In this document: positions 29,353-31,370 of the stretch, piece after piece
How the letters are laid out: every line of letters begins with the position of its first letter
How positions within the stretch are numbered: the stretch's first letter is position 1
From: Candidatus Solibacter sp.
Lineage (GTDB): Bacteria > Acidobacteriota > Terriglobia > Bryobacterales > Bryobacteraceae
Reading direction: 5' to 3'
Length of the DNA stretch: 31,370 bases
Assembly: GCA_017883355.1 (NCBI GenBank)
Contig: JADGNS010000001.1
Location: 1 to 31,370 of the forward strand
Made by a program: the position numbers and the translations under genes
The notes under the pieces: model-generated
Seen by the model: the letters and a program-made list of their open reading frames with translations, nothing else
What the model was told of the DNA's origin: nothing
The model's database searches: none

Positions 29353-30258
29353 CTATCGCGTCTCCCCCAGCAAGTCCTGCAACGCACCGCCCAATTCCGG
29401 AAACTTGAATTGGAACCCGGCGGCTTCCGGCGCGGCGGGCAGCACTCTTTGGCTGGCCAGCAGGACCTCCGACATCTCGCCGAACAGCAGCTTCAACCCG
29501 AATGCCGGAACCGGGAAGATGGCCGGCCGGTGGAGCGCCTTGGCAAGAGCCTGCGTAAAATCCGCGTTGGTGACCGGGATGGGCGCCGTGCCGTTGAGCG
29601 CGCCGCGCACCTCGTTTTCGACGGCGAACTGGAACATCGCCGCCAGATCCGCCAGGTGGATCCACGACATCCACTGCCTGCCGTCGCCCAGTCTGCCGCC
29701 GGCGCCCATACGGAACGGTGTCAGCATACGCTGCAGCGCGCCGCCGCGAGCGTCCAGCGCTACACCAGTACGCACCCGCACCACCCGCATACCGAACGAT
29801 TCTGCGGCCACCGCCTCCTTTTCCCACGCGGCGCAAACCTCGGCCAGATAGCTGTTGTCGGGCGCCGAGTCCTCGCGCAGCACTTCATCGCCGCGCGAGC
29901 CGTAGTAGCCTACCGCCGAGGCGCAGACGAGAGTCTGCGGCGGATTGCGCAGCCTGGCGAGCGCCTGCACCAGGTTGCGCGTGCCCACCACGCGGCTCTC
30001 GCGGATGCGCCGTTTCGCGTCCGCGTTCCAGCGCTGCGCCACCGGTTCGCCGGCCAGGTGGATCACCGCGTTGGCATTGCGCACGCTATCCTCGGGCGCG
30101 GGCCCCCTCATGGGATCCCAGGCGACAACGCCGACTCCGGGTGGGACGTTGGTGCCGGCGTGCCGGCTGACCACCGTCAGCGTGTGGCCGCTGGCGCCGA
30201 GGTTCTTCAGAAGTCGCCGGCCAATCAGCCCGCTGGCTCCGGTAATGGTGATGTTCAC
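29353..30258 (-). CDS. TIGR01777 family (YfcH/SDR39U1-like) NAD-dependent epimerase
   Basis: 301 residues, extended short-chain dehydrogenase. The NAD(P) motif ITITGASGLIGRRLLKNL (Gly7, Gly10, Gly13) is at the start. AVIHLAGEPVAQRWNADAKR and IRESRVVGTRNLVQAL are family signatures of TIGR01777. The active-site Tyr-type motif lies in SAVGYYGSRGDEVLRED. A C-terminal domain (ALNGTAPIPVTNADFTQALA to LLGETR) matches DUF1731. GTG 30258 overlaps the photolyase stop (GTGA) with GGAG 8 bases upstream; a longer frame exists only within the photolyase gene. The substrate is unknown. Coupled translation with photolyase suggests a shared response, but that is inference. Confidence 0.9.
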   Translation of the reverse strand: MNITITGASGLIGRRLLKNLGASGHTLTVVSRHAGTNVPPGVGVVAWDPMRGPAPEDSVRNANAVIHLAGEPVAQRWNADAKRRIRESRVVGTRNLVQALARLRNPPQTLVCASAVGYYGSRGDEVLREDSAPDNSYLAEVCAAWEKEAVAAESFGMRVVRVRTGVALDARGGALQRMLTPFRMGAGGRLGDGRQWMSWIHLADLAAMFQFAVENEVRGALNGTAPIPVTNADFTQALAKALHRPAIFPVPAFGLKLLFGEMSEVLLASQRVLPAAPEAAGFQFKFPELGGALQDLLGETR

Positions 30259-31370
30259 GCGCTCAACTCCTTGCCTGTGCGTTCCAGATATTCGATCTCC
30301 CGGATATACGCATCCACGTTGGTCTTTCGTTCCATCCCCGAACGGACCATTGAGCGAATGGTCCCATAGATTGGCCGCTCCGGCCAAGGGCGGTCGTGAA
30401 GGCCGAAGCACCAAAGGATGTTGGTGTAGGTATTCGGGTCGTCCCCGTCCAGCGCGTACCGATCGTGCAGGTAGAGCATGGTGGCCAGGGCTTCGGCGGC
30501 GCTCGCCGCCCATTCGACGATCTTCTTGCCCCAGTACATGCGGTAGTAGCCGTGGATCTTGCCGCGCAGCAGCAGCTCCTTTTGGGTGGCGTTCCACAGA
30601 TCGTCGTGGGTGGCCGCTCTCTCGAATTGTCCGCGAGTGTACACCGGGTCGCGCGTGTCGTTGCGGTGGGCGGCGATGGTCTTTTGCGCCCAATCGGGCA
30701 GCGCTTCGAGCGTATCGTAGCGCTCCGCGTAACGCCTGAAATTGAAGGCCAGCTCGCGGCGCACGATCAACTCTTCCAGAAACTCGTCGGCGATCAGCTT
30801 GTGTTCCTTCGCGTGCTCGCGCACGGCCAGCGCCACTTCGAGCGACGAGATGTGGCCATAGTGCAGGTATGGGCTGAGATCGCTGGTGGCGTGGGCGGAG
30901 GGCTCGTTCTTGTCGCGTGAGTAGCGGCGCAGGCGATCGTCAAGGAAACGGAGGAGGGTTCTTTCGGCGGCTTTTCGCCCGCCGCGAAAGGTGGTGGAAG
31001 GGTGGACACTATGATCGATCTCACAGGACGCCACCAGGTCCGCGAGGTTGCCGGCGGTGACCTCGGTGTGCAGATCGGCGAACCTTTCGCGGCAGGGAAC
31101 GCGCAGTTCCACAGCGGGAACGGGGCGCAGGAACTCGGGCAGCATGCGGTGGATCTTGGGGCGGATGGAATAGGCGGCGTAGCTGCGCTCGGGTATCCGG
31201 CCCATGGGCACGATGCAACTTGCATCGACGGCGTGAAGCTGCACGTCGATCCGGGGGGTGGCGCGCAGGCAATCGTCGGTCACCACGCTGGCGGCGCCTC
31301 CGATGACGGCGCGCACGCTAGCGTCCCACGTGGTCTTGTGGCGCGGCAGTTGGAAGATGTAGCCGGCGCC
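30255..31370 (-). CDS. phr: Class II deoxyribodipyrimidine photolyase, 5' end outside the window
   Basis: Partial: 371 codons to the window edge, and the frame stays open to base 31370 (…AGYIFQLPRHKTTWDAS before the GTG at 31316), so the true start lies beyond. The enzyme repairs UV-made cyclobutane pyrimidine dimers using FADH- and light. Class II features are AASVVTDDCLRATPRIDVQL, HAVDASCIVPMG, LSPYLHYGHISSLEVALAV, LEELIVRRELAFNFRRYAER, MYWGKKIVEWAASAAEAL with the active-site Trp, and WCFGLHDRPWPERPIYGTIR. The SPYLHYGHIS and NILWCFGLHDRPW blocks separate class II from class I enzymes. It is the first known gene of a pair with the downstream epimerase. A GTG at 31316 is only an internal codon. 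Confidence 0.9.
   Translation of the reverse strand, partial: GAGYIFQLPRHKTTWDASVRAVIGGAASVVTDDCLRATPRIDVQLHAVDASCIVPMGRIPERSYAAYSIRPKIHRMLPEFLRPVPAVELRVPCRERFADLHTEVTAGNLADLVASCEIDHSVHPSTTFRGGRKAAERTLLRFLDDRLRRYSRDKNEPSAHATSDLSPYLHYGHISSLEVALAVREHAKEHKLIADEFLEELIVRRELAFNFRRYAERYDTLEALPDWAQKTIAAHRNDTRDPVYTRGQFERAATHDDLWNATQKELLLRGKIHGYYRMYWGKKIVEWAASAAEALATMLYLHDRYALDGDDPNTYTNILWCFGLHDRPWPERPIYGTIRSMVRSGMERKTNVDAYIREIEYLERTGKELSA

Noticed and set aside
1..31370. Prophage, insertion sequence or integrase genes
   Set aside because: No transposase, integrase or phage structural motif was seen in any plausible coding frame.

Overview
This window is a high-GC bacterial chromosome segment. It has dense short operons with many 1-4 nt start/stop overlaps, a frequent use of GTG and TTG starts, and small intergenic spaces full of palindromic repeats. 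The gene set (LemA/TPM pair, Tat-exported sugar isomerase-like protein, secreted clan GH-A hydrolase, class II photolyase, IPT/NHL protein beside pgpA and cinA) together with the repeated CGCAGAG-type sequences suggests an Acidobacteriota member of the Bryobacterales/Solibacter type. That assignment is inference; there is no 16S gene in the window.

Layout from left to right. 1-2.3 kb: an alginate-export-type outer-membrane porin, then on the minus strand a spermidine-synthase-like protein preceded by what looks like a frameshifted small secreted protein. 2.3-4.8 kb: a plus-strand run of four overlapping genes, namely a coiled-coil exported protein, a PDZ protein with a degenerate hydrolase domain, 3-methyladenine glycosylase I (tag) and an alkyltransferase-like protein. 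The last two both act on alkylated DNA. 5.0-11.0 kb: a complete tripartite RND efflux operon (adaptor, pump, outer-membrane channel). 11.1-13.9 kb: ruvA, ruvB, folK and a methyltransferase. 14.0-15.5 kb: two minus-strand envelope/stress-like proteins and a divergent recX.

15.6-20.3 kb: a minus-strand operon of six tightly packed genes, in order TPM protein, nucleotidyltransferase-like protein, LemA, aldehyde dehydrogenase, FAH-family enzyme and a thioredoxin-like [2Fe-2S] ferredoxin. The dehydrogenase and FAH protein fit the last two steps of oxidative (Weimberg-type) pentose breakdown, which end in 2-oxoglutarate. 20.4 kb: tRNA-Gln(CUG). 20.5-23.2 kb: a Tat-exported xylose-isomerase-like TIM barrel, a small secreted protein and a clan GH-A glycoside hydrolase. 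23.3-27.8 kb: rimO, a yacG-like gene, pgpA, an IPT/NHL beta-propeller and cinA. 27.7-29.1 kb: a XapX-type membrane protein and a polyprenyl-type glycosyltransferase. 29.4-31.4 kb: a TIGR01777 epimerase and a class II photolyase that runs off the right edge.

Most genes are ordinary housekeeping or accessory genes. The most unusual material is (1) several families of intergenic palindromes that on the minus strand begin with GTGG and fold, one with compensatory base changes, and one of which now lies inside a coding sequence; (2) five copies of a 41-bp CGCAGAG repeat, four of them as inverted pairs; (3) the nucleotidyltransferase-like gene with an altered active site between TPM and LemA; and (4) the PDZ pseudo-hydrolase in front of the alkylation-repair pair. 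I did not find a clear new defence or mobile system. No intergenic stretch exceeds 300 bases.
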